Counted from the first letter of the stretch, positions 17,681 through 27,016 are shown. The stretch: 64,000 nt of DNA from Massilia psychrophila (GCF_002760665.1 NZ_PDOB01000009.1:1-64000), one strand, 5' to 3'. Numbers and translations are program-made. Notes: generated from the letters alone by a model not told the origin.

Positions 17681-19228
17681 ATGCACGCACTCAAACACAC
17701 CGTCCTCGCACTGGCCTTCGCCGCCGCGCCGGCCTTCGCGCAGGTCAGCGTGACAATCGACGCTGCGCATCCGGGCGCGGTGATCAACAAGAACGTCTAC
17801 GGCCAGTTCGCCGAACACCTTGGCACCGGCATCTACGAGGGCATGTGGGTCGGCCCCGGCTCGAAGATCCCCAATACCAAAGGCTGGCGCAACGACGTTG
17901 TGGGCGCCCTGAAGGACCTGCACGTGCCGCTGGTGCGCTGGCCGGGCGGCTGCTTCGCCGACGAATACCACTGGAGGGACGGCACCGGCCCGCGCGCCAA
18001 GCGCCCGGTCAAGGTCAATACCAATTGGGGCGGCGTGGAAGAGAGCAACGCGGTCGGCACCCACGAATTCTTCGACCTGGTCGAGATGCTGGGCGCCGAC
18101 GCCTACGTCAACGGCAACCTCGGCTCCGGCACGCCGCAGGAGATGTCGGAGTGGGTCGAGTACATGACCTCCGACAGCAAGTCGACGCTGGCAAACCTGC
18201 GCCGCAAGAACGGCCGCGAGAAGCCGTTCAAGCTGGCGTATTTCGGCATCGGCAACGAGGCCTGGGGCTGCGGCGGTAACATGACGCCTGAGTATTACAC
18301 CGGCATGTACAAGCACTTCAAGAGCTTCCTGAAGGCGCCTGAAGCGACGCGGCCGAAATTCATCGCCAGCGGCGGCAACGACAACGACACCAAATGGACC
18401 GATGTGATCAGCCGCGATGCCGCGCACGAAACCGATGGCATCAGCTTCCATTACTATACGATCCCGACCGGCAAATGGGAGGTCAAGGGCGCCGCCACCG
18501 GCTTCGACGAGGCGCAGTGGATAGCGACGCTGGCAAACACGCTGAAGATCGATGGCATGATCACGAATAACGTGGCGAAGCTCGACAAGAATGACCCGGA
18601 CAAGAAGATCGGACTGTTCGTCGACGAATGGGGCACCTGGTACGACGTCGAGAAGGGTACCAACGCCGGCTTCCTGTTCCAGCAAAATACGATGCGCGAT
18701 GCGGTGGTGGCGGCCCTCAACTTCAACATCTTTCACGCCCACGCCGAGCGCGTGCGGATGACCAATATCGCGCAGATGGTCAACGTGCTGCAGGCGATGA
18801 TCATCACCGACAAGGACAAGATGATCCTGACGCCGACCTATCACGCGTACCAGATGTACGTACCGTTCCAGGATGCGACGTCGCTGCCGGTGGCGCTGGC
18901 GAATAACGTGCCGTACAGGGTCGGAGGCGTCAGCATCCCGGGCGTCAGCGCCTCCGCCGCGCGCGGCAAGGACGGCAAGCTGTGGCTCGCGCTGGTTAAC
19001 ACCAACCCGGGCCAGCCGGTCGATGTCGCCCTCGACGTCGGCGGCCGGCACATCGCCGCGGTCAACGGCCAACTGCTGACGGCCGCCGCGATGGATGCCC
19101 ACAACACGTTCCAGCAAGCGACGACGGTCAAGCCGGTGCCGTTCAGCGCCCGCGCCGCCGGCGGCAAGTTGAGCGTTAAGCTGCCGGCCAAAGCGGTGGT
19201 CGTGGTGGCGGTCGAGGTGCAACCATGA
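17681..19228 (+). CDS. Exported alpha-L-arabinofuranosidase, GH51
   Basis: 515 aa with a clean signal peptide (to AFAQ, about residue 21). GH51 family: it releases L-arabinose from arabinan or arabinoxylan side chains with retention. The acid/base Glu sits in GIGNEAWGCGG (about residue 193) and the nucleophile Glu in GLFVDEWGTWYDVE (about 316). LVRWPGGCFADEYHWRDGTG is the typical substrate-binding segment, and the C-terminal beta domain is complete. It overlaps the next GH43 gene by four bases (ATGA), forming a unit of exported arabinan-degrading enzymes. The N-terminus starts the (beta/alpha)8 domain directly after the signal. Confidence 0.95.
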   Translation: MHALKHTVLALAFAAAPAFAQVSVTIDAAHPGAVINKNVYGQFAEHLGTGIYEGMWVGPGSKIPNTKGWRNDVVGALKDLHVPLVRWPGGCFADEYHWRDGTGPRAKRPVKVNTNWGGVEESNAVGTHEFFDLVEMLGADAYVNGNLGSGTPQEMSEWVEYMTSDSKSTLANLRRKNGREKPFKLAYFGIGNEAWGCGGNMTPEYYTGMYKHFKSFLKAPEATRPKFIASGGNDNDTKWTDVISRDAAHETDGISFHYYTIPTGKWEVKGAATGFDEAQWIATLANTLKIDGMITNNVAKLDKNDPDKKIGLFVDEWGTWYDVEKGTNAGFLFQQNTMRDAVVAALNFNIFHAHAERVRMTNIAQMVNVLQAMIITDKDKMILTPTYHAYQMYVPFQDATSLPVALANNVPYRVGGVSIPGVSASAARGKDGKLWLALVNTNPGQPVDVALDVGGRHIAAVNGQLLTAAAMDAHNTFQQATTVKPVPFSARAAGGKLSVKLPAKAVVVVAVEVQP

Positions 19229-20733
19229 GGCTCACTGTGCTTGCGCTGGCCGTCTCGATCAGCCTGGCGGCTTGCGGCGGCGGCAGCAGCGGCAGCGCGG
19301 TCACCCCGGCGCCGGCGCCCGTGCCGACGCCATCCCCAGCCCCGGCGCCGACCCAAACGGCAGTCACGTTCACCAACGTTTCGGTGCACGATCCGGCCGT
19401 CATCAAGGTCGACGCCACCTGGTACGTCTTCGGCTCGCATCTGGCCGCGGCCAAGTCCACCGACCTGATGAACTGGACCAAGACCGCCGACGGCGTTACC
19501 GCAGCCAACCCGCTGTTCAACAACGTCGTCACGGCGCTGGCCGATACCTTCGCCTGGGCACAGGTGACGGACCTGTGGGCGCCGGACGTGATCAAGCTCG
19601 ATGACGGCAAGTTCTACATGTACTACAACGCCTGCAAGGGCGATTCGCCGCGCTCCGCGCTCGGCTTCGCGGTGGCCGATAAGGTGGAAGGCCCGTACAC
19701 CAACAAGCAGATCCTGCTGAAGTCCGGGATGTGGGACCAGATCAGCGACGACGGCACCATCTACGACGCGCGGATCCACCCGAATACGGTCGATCCGACC
19801 ACGTTGCGCGACAAGGACGGCGCGCTTTGGATGGTCTACGGCTCGTACTCGGGCGGCATCTTCATCCTGGCGATGGACAAGGCGAGCGGGCTGCCCAAGC
19901 CGGGCCAGGGCTACGGCAAGCACCTGATGGGCGGCAACCACGCGCGCATCGAAGGCGGCTACATCATGTATAGCGCGCAGTCGGCCTACTACTACCTGTT
20001 TACGTCCTTTGGCGGGCTCGATGCGAATGGCGGCTACAACCTGCGCGTGTCGCGCTCGCGCAATCCGGATGGCCCGTTCGTCGACGCCAAGGGCACCGAC
20101 ATGGCGACCGTCAAGGCGAATCGGGCGTTGCCGCTGTTCGACGACGCCAGCGTCGCGCCGCACGGCCAGAAGCTGATGGGGAACTACCAGTTTGCGCTGG
20201 CGGCCGGCGAGAGCGGCACGCCGATCGGCTACGTCTCGCCCGGTCACAACTCGGCGCAGTACGACGCCGCCAGCGGCAAGTACTTCATCCTGTTCCACAC
20301 CCGCTTTCCAGGAACCGGCGAAGCGCACGAACTGCGGGTGCACGAAATGTTCATCAGCGAGGACGGCTGGCCGGTGGTGGCACCGTTCCGCTACGCGCCG
20401 CTGACGCTGGCCGTGCCGACGATCAGCGCGACCGTCACCGCGGCCGACGCCGCCGGAACGTATAAGATGATCAACCACGGCAAGGACATCAGCACCTCGG
20501 TCAAGTCCTCGCAGGCGATCAAGCTGGCGTCGGATGGCACAGTCAGCGGGGCGGCGACGGGCAGCTGGGCGCACAAGGGTGGCAACAACGTTGGAATCAC
20601 GCTCACCGGCGGCGGAACGTTCCACGGAGTGCTGTCGCGCCAGTGGAATACCAACGCGAACGCCTTCGTCGTCACCTTCACGGCGCAGTCGGTGGACGGC
20701 GTGTCGATCTGGGGCGCCCGTAGCGGCCACTGA
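19225..20733 (+). CDS. GH43 arabinan endo-1,5-alpha-L-arabinosidase, lipoprotein, with C-terminal beta-barrel domain
   Basis: 502 aa. A lipoprotein signal with lipobox LAAC (Cys near residue 16) is followed by a GGGSSGS and Ala/Pro linker, so it is tethered to a membrane, probably the outer one. The GH43 propeller begins at VSVHDPAVIKVDATWYVFGS; DLWAPDVIKLDDGKFYMYYN and the NTVDPTTLRDKDGALWMVYG segment hold the catalytic Asp residues, and IEGGYIMYSAQSAYYYLF the acid Glu. The last 100 residues (from TVTAADAAGTYKMINHGKD) form the lipocalin-like domain seen in extracellular endo-arabinanases of the Abn2 type. It starts on the GH51 stop codon. Confidence 0.9.
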   Translation: MRLTVLALAVSISLAACGGGSSGSAVTPAPAPVPTPSPAPAPTQTAVTFTNVSVHDPAVIKVDATWYVFGSHLAAAKSTDLMNWTKTADGVTAANPLFNNVVTALADTFAWAQVTDLWAPDVIKLDDGKFYMYYNACKGDSPRSALGFAVADKVEGPYTNKQILLKSGMWDQISDDGTIYDARIHPNTVDPTTLRDKDGALWMVYGSYSGGIFILAMDKASGLPKPGQGYGKHLMGGNHARIEGGYIMYSAQSAYYYLFTSFGGLDANGGYNLRVSRSRNPDGPFVDAKGTDMATVKANRALPLFDDASVAPHGQKLMGNYQFALAAGESGTPIGYVSPGHNSAQYDAASGKYFILFHTRFPGTGEAHELRVHEMFISEDGWPVVAPFRYAPLTLAVPTISATVTAADAAGTYKMINHGKDISTSVKSSQAIKLASDGTVSGAATGSWAHKGGNNVGITLTGGGTFHGVLSRQWNTNANAFVVTFTAQSVDGVSIWGARSGH

Positions 20734-20756
20734 ACTGCAATCGAATTGAGGAATCC

Positions 20757-21773
20757 ATGAGCTTTTCGTTTCGATCCCTTGCGGCCGTGCTTGGACTGGC
20801 GCTGTGTTTTGGCTGCCAGGCCGCGCAGGTCAGCGTGCACGACCCGGTGATGGCGCAGGACGGCGCCCGCTACTACCTGTTCAGCACTGGGCCGGGCATC
20901 ACCTTCTACAGTTCGGCCGACATGCAGAACTGGACGCCGGAAGGCCGCGTGTTCGCCGGCCCGCCGGCCTGGGCCAAGCGCGCCGCGCCGAGCTTCAATG
21001 ACCACATCTGGGCGCCGGACATCCAGCATCACAACGGCAGGTTCTACCTGTATTACTCGGTGTCCGGTTTCGGCCAGAACACCTCCGGCATCGGCGTCAC
21101 GGTCAACCGGACGCTCGACCCGCATTCGCCCGACTACCGTTGGGAAGACCAGGGCATGCTGCTGCAATCGGTGCCGGGGCGCGACGATTGGAACGCGATC
21201 GACCCGAACATCGTCGAAGACGGCAAAGGTGGCGCGTGGATGTCGTTCGGCTCGTTCTGGAGTGGCTTGAAGCTGGTGAAACTCAACGACAACTGGACGC
21301 AGCTGGCCGAGCCGCAGGAATGGCATTCGATCGCGCGCCGCGAGCTGTCGACATCGGTGGCCGGCGCCGGCGCTGGCGCCGGCGAGATCGAAGCGCCCTA
21401 CATCTTCCGCAAGAATGGCTACTTCTACCTGTTCGCCTCGTGGGGGCTGTGCTGCAAGGGCAAGGACAGCACCTACCGCGTGATGGTCGGCCGCGCCAGC
21501 GACGTCAGCGGGCCGTACCTCGACCGTGCCGGCAAGGACATGGCGGCCGGCGGCGGCTCGCTGGTGCTGGCCGGCGACAAGGACTGGCAGGGCGTCGGCC
21601 ACAACAGCGTCTACACGATGGTCGGCAAGGACTTGCTGGTGCTGCATGCCTACGAGCGCGCCGACAAGTACTTGCAAAAGCTCAAGGTCATGCAGATTCA
21701 GTGGGACAAGGACGGCTGGCCAACGGTCGACCCGCGCGACCTGAATCGGTACAACAGCACGCAACTGCCATGA
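20757..21773 (+). CDS. Exported GH43 arabinan endo-1,5-alpha-L-arabinosidase
   Basis: 338 aa with a signal peptide ending near CQAAQ (about residue 23). It would cut the arabinan backbone in the periplasm or outside. Motifs: VSVHDPVMAQDGARYYLFST (Asp29 as base), SFNDHIWAPDIQHHNGRFYL, WNAIDPNIVEDGKGGAWMSF (second Asp), EIEAPYIFRKNGYFYLFASW (acid Glu) and VGHNSVYTM. It is the short single-domain form of the enzyme, unlike the two-domain lipoprotein just upstream (23-bp gap, same operon). No damage was seen. Confidence 0.92.
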   Translation: MSFSFRSLAAVLGLALCFGCQAAQVSVHDPVMAQDGARYYLFSTGPGITFYSSADMQNWTPEGRVFAGPPAWAKRAAPSFNDHIWAPDIQHHNGRFYLYYSVSGFGQNTSGIGVTVNRTLDPHSPDYRWEDQGMLLQSVPGRDDWNAIDPNIVEDGKGGAWMSFGSFWSGLKLVKLNDNWTQLAEPQEWHSIARRELSTSVAGAGAGAGEIEAPYIFRKNGYFYLFASWGLCCKGKDSTYRVMVGRASDVSGPYLDRAGKDMAAGGGSLVLAGDKDWQGVGHNSVYTMVGKDLLVLHAYERADKYLQKLKVMQIQWDKDGWPTVDPRDLNRYNSTQLP

Positions 21774-21799
21774 TTCGCTCGATGCTGATGGCGCTGCCG

Positions 21800-22134
21800 G
21801 ACTGGGCGCTGCAGCTGACGGCGCGCAGATCACCGGCGAGGACAACGCCGACGCCCGCGGCAGCGCGCTGGTGACCAACGACATGACCAGGGAAACCGGC
21901 ATCGCATGGGACGACATCGATCCGGCGGCGGTCATTCGCGGCGACGGCCAGGCCATCGTCGACTTCAACGGCAAGTCCTGCATCTTCCACCACAACGCCA
22001 AATTGCCGGGGGAGGTGAGTACCGCCGTTCGGTGGCAGTCGAGGCATTCCAGTATGGGGCGGACGGCAAAATCGGCCTGATTGAGCAGAGCGCGCAGGGG
22101 CCGGCGGCGAATCCCTCGGCGGGCTGCAGGTGAT
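21800..22134 (+). pseudogene. Remnant of a further GH43 gene
   Basis: Scattered GH43-like pieces without a complete frame: GIAWDDIDPAAVIRGDGQAI resembles the IDPAVFIDDDGQA motif, and FNGKSCIFHHNAKLPG followed in another frame by GGGEYRRSVAVEAFQYGADG resembles the conserved YHNAALPGGGEFRRSV segment. The central part is deleted and there is a frameshift near 22010. It directly follows the intact GH43 gene, so the exported set once had another member. Confidence 0.65.
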
Positions 22135-22149
22135 ATCGAAATCGATAAC
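22132..22149. promoter_or_regulatory. Candidate operator upstream of the LysR gene
   Basis: GATATCGAAATCGATAAC, 40 bp before the regulator's start, is the inverse of the site before the dehydratase gene (GATAACGATTTCGATATC), differing at two of 18 positions. It fits autoregulation plus control of the arabinose operon by the LysR protein. Confidence 0.55.
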
Positions 22150-22190
22150 ATTTTGCCGCGAGCAATATCGGGGATGATATTATTTTGAAA

Positions 22191-23132
22191 ATGGACTCTC
22201 CCAACCCAAACTGGTTCCTGAAGGCGCGCCTGAAGACGCGGCAACTGCTGCTGCTGATCGCGCTCGACGATTTTCGGAATACCCACCGTGCCGCCGACGA
22301 GCTGAACATGACGCAGCCGGCCGCTTCCAAACAGATCAAGGATCTCGAGGAGATGCTCGGCGTGCGCCTGTTCGAACGGCTGCCGCGTGGGATGGAACCA
22401 ACCCTGTACGGCGAAACGATGATCCGCCACGCCCAGATGGCGCTGACCGGCCTGTCGCTGGCGCACGACGACATCGTCGCGCTGAAGGCGGGCCTGGCGG
22501 GGCAGGTCGAGGTCGGCGTGATCATGACTGCGGCGATGGCCTTGCTGCCGCGCGCGGTCGCCCGTATCAAGGAGCACGCGCCGCTGCTGCGGATCGGGGT
22601 CCAGGTCGAGCCGAGTAACGTCTTGCTCGACAAACTGCAGCGCGGCACGCTTGACTTCATGATCGGGCGCATCTTCGACACCGCCGACAGTTCCGGGCTG
22701 ATCTACGAAGAGCTGACCGAGGAGCCGGCTTGCGCGGGGGTGCGCCCCGGCCATCCGCTGCTCGAACGGCGCGAGCTGGCGCTGAAGGATATTTCGGCGT
22801 TGCCGTGGATCTTGCCGCCGCACGGCAGCATCCTGCGCCACCGCTTCGACATGATGTTCCGCCGTGCCGGCCTCGAGCCGCCAATCAATGTGGTTGACTC
22901 TACCGCGCTGTTGCTGGTGACGGCGCTGTTGCAGCAGACCGATTCGCTGCATGTGATGCCGATCGACGTCGCCGCCTACTACGCCTCGCTCAATGTAGTG
23001 AAGATCCTGCCGATTGACCTGCCATGCAAGATGGACGCCTTCGGCATCATCCTCCAGCAGGACCACCTGCTGTTGCCGGCTGCCGGCCTGCTGCTCAAGG
23101 AAGTGCGCATCGCCGCGCTCGAAATGTACTGA
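22191..23132 (+). CDS. LysR-family regulator of the arabinose island (GbpR-like)
   Basis: 313 aa from ATG 22191; a TTG two codons upstream is an alternative. The N-terminal winged helix-turn-helix is clear (FRNTHRAADELNMTQPAASK and KDLEEMLGVRLFERLPRGME), followed by a LysR-type effector domain from about residue 95. It resembles the sugar-responsive GbpR group that controls arabinose and galactose uptake and oxidation in other Proteobacteria; the effector is not deducible. It closes the island, in the same direction as the enzymes, with the shared motif in its own promoter. Confidence 0.85.
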   Translation: MDSPNPNWFLKARLKTRQLLLLIALDDFRNTHRAADELNMTQPAASKQIKDLEEMLGVRLFERLPRGMEPTLYGETMIRHAQMALTGLSLAHDDIVALKAGLAGQVEVGVIMTAAMALLPRAVARIKEHAPLLRIGVQVEPSNVLLDKLQRGTLDFMIGRIFDTADSSGLIYEELTEEPACAGVRPGHPLLERRELALKDISALPWILPPHGSILRHRFDMMFRRAGLEPPINVVDSTALLLVTALLQQTDSLHVMPIDVAAYYASLNVVKILPIDLPCKMDAFGIILQQDHLLLPAAGLLLKEVRIAALEMY

Positions 23133-23644
23133 GAAGTGAGGTGCTCAAACCTAAAGATTTTCCCTGATCGAGGCCGGTAGTTCGCGATCTTTTCAATCGT
23201 CGTCGGTCCATCGTCACAGTCCACTATCCATATCGCTTACATATACCAACATCAAACCAGACTCGCTTGTCTGCAATAGCTTCGACCTTCAGCGTGCCCG
23301 GTTGATCCGAAATCATCCCGCGCTGCTGTTCGAAAAAGGCATCGATCTCGTCTTGGAGGATGGACAGGTGTATCGAGTCGACGGTTGCACAGCACAGCAC
23401 AGCTCGACGGAGCAATGCTAAGGAAGCGATCCAGCGTTTGAAGCATCTTTACCCGCGCGTTCGCCACGACCTGCGCGGACAGGCTGAAGATGTTGTTGTT
23501 TGTGCCCGCATCGAGATAGGACAGCTGCTACCCCTGCGGCGCACGGGTCAGATCAAAATACTTGTGCTGCCTCAGGAGGTGCGCTCTCAGTCGAAGCCTT
23601 GAGATGGCCGGTCAGCCTTCGATGCCAATGGCCGCTATCGTTGC
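23133..23644. other. Gene-poor stretch with decayed minus-strand coding traces
   Basis: About 510 bp without an intact gene. On the minus strand, short frames read like protein (for example QLSYLDAGTNNNIFSLSAQV, then ANARVKMLQTLDRFLS, then in another frame SILQDEIDAFFEQQRGMISD) and together suggest a frameshifted remnant between about 23225 and 23560. The family was not recognised. Confidence 0.4.
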
Positions 23645-24052
23645 TCAGGCAGCCGCCGGTGGCGAAGTCGCCAATGAAAATCCTTCGTCGATCCAGCCGG
23701 TAATTCCTCCTGGCATAATTTTGACGGGGCGTCCGAGCTTTGCCAGGCGAATCGCCGCGCGCGCCGCGCCGTTGCAATGGGGGCCGGCGCAATAGGTCAC
23801 GAAGACCGTCTCGACCGGGTACTGGGCCAGCTTTGCGTTGACGATTTTTCCATGTGGAAGATGGTTGGCTCCGGCAATGTGCGCAGCGGCAAACTGATCT
23901 GGTCCGCGCACATCGAGCAGGACGAAATCATGGGCGCCGGTGGCGAGTGCATGGTGGACGTCCCAGCAATCCGTTTCGAACTGCAGAATGGCTTCAAAGT
24001 GGGCAAGGGCAATGGCATGAGGTGCTGCAGCTATTTCGGTGATGATGGACAT
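23645..24052 (-). CDS. Rhodanese-like domain protein
   Basis: 135 aa, a single rhodanese domain: FVLLDVRGPDQFAAAHIAGA (typical substrate-side motif), HLPHGKI and the active-site loop TYCAGPHCNGAARAA with the catalytic Cys, then GGITGWIDEGF. It would transfer sulfane sulfur or act in thiol chemistry in the cytoplasm; no signal peptide is present. It is divergent from the FtrA-like regulator gene, 95 bp apart, an arrangement that suggests the regulator controls it. Confidence 0.9.
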   Translation of the reverse strand: MSIITEIAAAPHAIALAHFEAILQFETDCWDVHHALATGAHDFVLLDVRGPDQFAAAHIAGANHLPHGKIVNAKLAQYPVETVFVTYCAGPHCNGAARAAIRLAKLGRPVKIMPGGITGWIDEGFSLATSPPAAA

Positions 24053-24147
24053 GGTCGAACCCGGGGTTGGTTGGTGTGGGGCTATTATCGATGCCGCCGG
24101 CCTGTCTCGATAGTGGCGTAAACGTCAATGTGCGGTAACATAACGCC

Positions 24148-25104
24148 ATGGAAAAACATCTTGTTGTCGCGCTCGCTTATGACAGGCTCTGTACCTTTGA
24201 ATTCGGTTGTACCGTCGAGCTGTTCGCGCTTGATCGTCCTGAGTTGGAAGTGCCCTGGTATGCATTCGCCGTCTGTGCAGCCGAGTCGGGGCCTATCCGA
24301 GCTGCCGGCGGCATTTCGGTCCTGGCGCCGTTCACCCTGGATTTGCTCGACCGCGCCGATACCATCATCATTCCGGGCTGGCGCGATGCCGATGAGTTGC
24401 CGTCCGTTGCTTTGCTCGACAAGTTACGTGCGGCCTACCGGCGCGGTGCCCGGCTGTGCTCGATTTGCTCCGGGGTCTTTGTCCTGGCCGCAGCCGGGGT
24501 TCTTGACGGCAAGCGCGCGACTACGCATTGGCGTTATGCCGGGCGCCTGGCACAGCGTTACCCATCCATAGAAGTAGAAGCCGACCTGCTCTATGTTGAT
24601 GCGGGACAAATCATTACCTCGGCCGGGTCGGCCGCCGGACTCGACATGTTGTTGCATCTGGTACGCCGCGACTACGGGGCCAAGGTCGGCAATCTGGTGG
24701 CGCGACGGCTGGTCGTCGCGCCGCATCGGGAGGGCGGCCAAGCCCAGTTTGTGCCGCGTCCAATGGCGCGCGATGAGGGCGGCCGACTGGCAAAACTGAT
24801 GGACTGGCTGCGCGCACATTTGGCGCAGCCGCACACGCTCAGCTCGATGGCGCAACGTGCCATGATGAGTCCACGCACCTTGCAGCGCCAGTTTCAAGAC
24901 GCCACCGGACTGGGGCCGGTCAACTGGCTGATCCGGGAACGGGTGGCGATCGCCAAGGACCTGCTGGAGTTGCCCGACACGCCAATGGCGCAGGTAGCCG
25001 AACTGGCCGGTTTCGGTTCGGAAGAATCGTTGCGACGGCATTTTCGCCGACTCGTCGCCACCAGTCCGGGTGCGTATCGACAAAGGTTCGCAGCGATGCC
25101 GTAA
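24148..25104 (+). CDS. ftrA: GlxA/FtrA-type transcriptional regulator (DJ-1/PfpI + AraC HTH)
   Basis: 318 aa. An N-terminal class I glutamine amidotransferase-like (DJ-1/PfpI) domain has LVVALAYDRLCTFEFGCTVE and the nucleophile-elbow-like SICSGVFVLAAAGVL around residue 110. The C-terminal AraC/XylS domain has two HTH motifs, SSMAQRAMMSPRTLQRQF and MAQVAELAGFGSEESLRRHF. Members of this group sense small molecules through the non-catalytic DJ-1-like fold. The divergent rhodanese is the likely target. The symbol is by resemblance to proteins annotated FtrA. Confidence 0.88.
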   Translation: MEKHLVVALAYDRLCTFEFGCTVELFALDRPELEVPWYAFAVCAAESGPIRAAGGISVLAPFTLDLLDRADTIIIPGWRDADELPSVALLDKLRAAYRRGARLCSICSGVFVLAAAGVLDGKRATTHWRYAGRLAQRYPSIEVEADLLYVDAGQIITSAGSAAGLDMLLHLVRRDYGAKVGNLVARRLVVAPHREGGQAQFVPRPMARDEGGRLAKLMDWLRAHLAQPHTLSSMAQRAMMSPRTLQRQFQDATGLGPVNWLIRERVAIAKDLLELPDTPMAQVAELAGFGSEESLRRHFRRLVATSPGAYRQRFAAMP

Positions 25105-25149
25105 GGTCTCGCCATGGCGGCACATGGCAGACAGGTGGTGCTTGCCGAG

Positions 25150-25686
25150 TTACTTCACCCGCTGCTTTTCCAGCTTGCGCGCGAGGGTGCGCCGGTGCAT
25201 GCCGAGCCGGCGCGCCGCCTCGGAAATATTAAAATCGGTCTCGGCCAGTACGGCATGGATGCGCTCCCACTCGAGCGTCTTGATCGAGGTGGGGCGCGCG
25301 GTCAGCGCCAGGTCGGCGCTGGCGACCTGGTGGCCGAAGGCCGCTTCGATGTCGTCGGTGTTGGACGGCTTGGCCAGGTACTGGCAGGCGCCCAGCTTGA
25401 CCGCCTCGACTGCCGTGCCAATGCTGGCAAAACCGGTCAGCACGACGATCAACATGGCCGGATCGTGCGCGTGCAGCATCTGCACGCAGGCCAGGCCCGA
25501 CAGGTTGCCGGTCAGTTTCAGGTCGACCACCGCGTAACCGGGCACATGCTGGCGCAGCAGCGCGCGCGCCTCGTCGTAACTGGCGGCCAGCAGTACGCGG
25601 TATTGGCGGCGCTCGAACGAGCGGCCGAGGGTGCGGGCGAAGTCGAAGTCGTCTTCGACGATGAGCAGCAGGCGTTCAGGCTGCAT
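25150..25686 (-). CDS. regA: RegA/ActR/PrrA-type response regulator
   Basis: 178 aa: a receiver domain (LLLIVEDDFDFARTL, phospho-acceptor Asp in YAVVDLKLTG, Lys in YLAKPSN) plus a short C-terminal Fis-type helix-turn-helix (SEAARRLGMHRRTLARKL). This is the compact architecture of global redox regulators RegA/PrrA. Its start overlaps the end of regB by 11 bases. It is the last gene of the cyo-surf1-regBA unit, so the oxidase and its regulator appear co-transcribed. Confidence 0.93.
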   Translation of the reverse strand: MQPERLLLIVEDDFDFARTLGRSFERRQYRVLLAASYDEARALLRQHVPGYAVVDLKLTGNLSGLACVQMLHAHDPAMLIVVLTGFASIGTAVEAVKLGACQYLAKPSNTDDIEAAFGHQVASADLALTARPTSIKTLEWERIHAVLAETDFNISEAARRLGMHRRTLARKLEKQRVK

Positions 25687-27016
25687 GACTGGTTTCCTCA
25701 GGTTGCAGGGCGATCGACGCCAGAGGCAGGTCTAGTCGCACACTGGCGCCGCCTTCGGCGCGGTTGCGGGCACTGACGCGGCCACCTAAAGTGCGGGCCA
25801 CGTTGACCACCAAAAACAGGCCAAGACCGCCGCCGGGCCGGCCCTTGGTCGACTGGTAGGGCGTGCCGAACTGGTCCAGCATGCCGGGGGCGAAGCCGGG
25901 GCCGCCGTCAGTAATCAACAGCACCAGCGCATCGCCTTCGCGGCGCGCTTCCAGGCGCTGCCAATGGGGCGACGCCTCGAAGGCATTGTCGAGTACGTTC
26001 CAGATCATCTGCTTGAGGGTCGAGTCCGACACTACCGGCACGTCGCGCTCGATATGGTTGTCGTATTCGAAGGCGACAATCGGCCGGCTGGCGCGCCACT
26101 CCGCCACCAACTGGTCGAGGAACACCTTAATGGTGGTCTTAGCCGATGATTCGCCGCGCGCTTCGCCGGCCGACATCAGGATGCCGCTGACGATGGTCTT
26201 GCAGCGTTTGAGCTGGGCCTGCATTTCGCCCAACTCCGCCAGCAATTCGGGATTACGCGCGAACTCGGGCATGCGGCGCCAGTCGCCCAGGATCACCGCC
26301 AACGTCGCCAGCGGCGTGCCGAGCTCGTGGGCGGCGCCCGAGGCCAGCAGACCCATCCGTACGATATGCTCTTCCTCGGCGGCGCGCTGGTGCAGGCCGG
26401 CGAGCTGGGCGTCGCCGGCGCGCAGGTTGCGGTTGATGCGGGTGATGAACACGAGCAGCAGGGCCGCATTGACGACGAAGCTGATCAGGATGCCCTGAAT
26501 ATAGAGGCTCGACATGCCGCGCCCATGGTCGAGCGGCAGCGGCAGCGGCTTGGCGAACAGCGCCAGCGCCGCCACGCAGGCGCCGGTGATGACGACGATG
26601 GTCCAGCTCGACCATGGCTGCAGCAGCACCGCCGCCAGGATCACTTGCAGCAGGTAAAGGAAAACGAAGGGATTGGTCATCCCACCGCTGAGATAGAGCT
26701 GCATGGTCAGGCTGAAGACGTCGACCAGCAGCGCCAGGAACAGCTGGCGGTTGTCGACGTAGTGCTGTTCCTTCCAGCGCAACAGGCTGAAAATGTTAAA
26801 GGCGATTAGGCAGGCCAGCAACTGCAGCATCGCCGGCACCGGCAACTGGACGCCGAAGCCCATTGACACGACGGCGATCGTCGACAGCTGGCCAACCACC
26901 GCGATCCAGCGCAGCTGGATCAACTGGTGCATGTTGCGATAGCCGGCGGCATTGGCGTTCTGGCCCGGCACCGCCATCGGTTCGATCACATCGCTTTTTC
27001 GTCGCCCGGTCTTCAC
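25676..27016 (-). CDS. regB: RegB/PrrB-type redox-sensing histidine kinase
   Basis: About 446 aa from GTG 27016, chosen because AAGGGA lies just before it; ATG 26977 is an alternative. Six membrane helices carry the quinone-binding heptapeptide motif of RegB (SGGMTNPFVFLY). The H-box is GAAHELGTPLATLAVILGDW, and QLKRCKTIVSG holds a Cys at the position expected for the redox-active Cys of RegB. ATP-binding G-boxes follow (DGGPGFAP, GGGLGLFL). It would phosphorylate RegA according to quinone and oxygen status. It starts 12 bases after the surf1 stop, in the same operon as the quinol oxidase. Confidence 0.93.
   Translation of the reverse strand: MKTGRRKSDVIEPMAVPGQNANAAGYRNMHQLIQLRWIAVVGQLSTIAVVSMGFGVQLPVPAMLQLLACLIAFNIFSLLRWKEQHYVDNRQLFLALLVDVFSLTMQLYLSGGMTNPFVFLYLLQVILAAVLLQPWSSWTIVVITGACVAALALFAKPLPLPLDHGRGMSSLYIQGILISFVVNAALLLVFITRINRNLRAGDAQLAGLHQRAAEEEHIVRMGLLASGAAHELGTPLATLAVILGDWRRMPEFARNPELLAELGEMQAQLKRCKTIVSGILMSAGEARGESSAKTTIKVFLDQLVAEWRASRPIVAFEYDNHIERDVPVVSDSTLKQMIWNVLDNAFEASPHWQRLEARREGDALVLLITDGGPGFAPGMLDQFGTPYQSTKGRPGGGLGLFLVVNVARTLGGRVSARNRAEGGASVRLDLPLASIALQPEETSHAA

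Noticed and set aside
17573-20730. Two long minus-strand frames (about 549 and 629 codons) opposite GH51 and GH43
   Set aside because: Same reason: the plus strand carries clear glycosidase motifs throughout.
20391-23066. An 891-codon open frame on the minus strand opposite the GH43 and LysR genes
   Set aside because: It lies antisense to several well-recognised genes, has a composition typical of GC-rich shadow frames and shows no domain.
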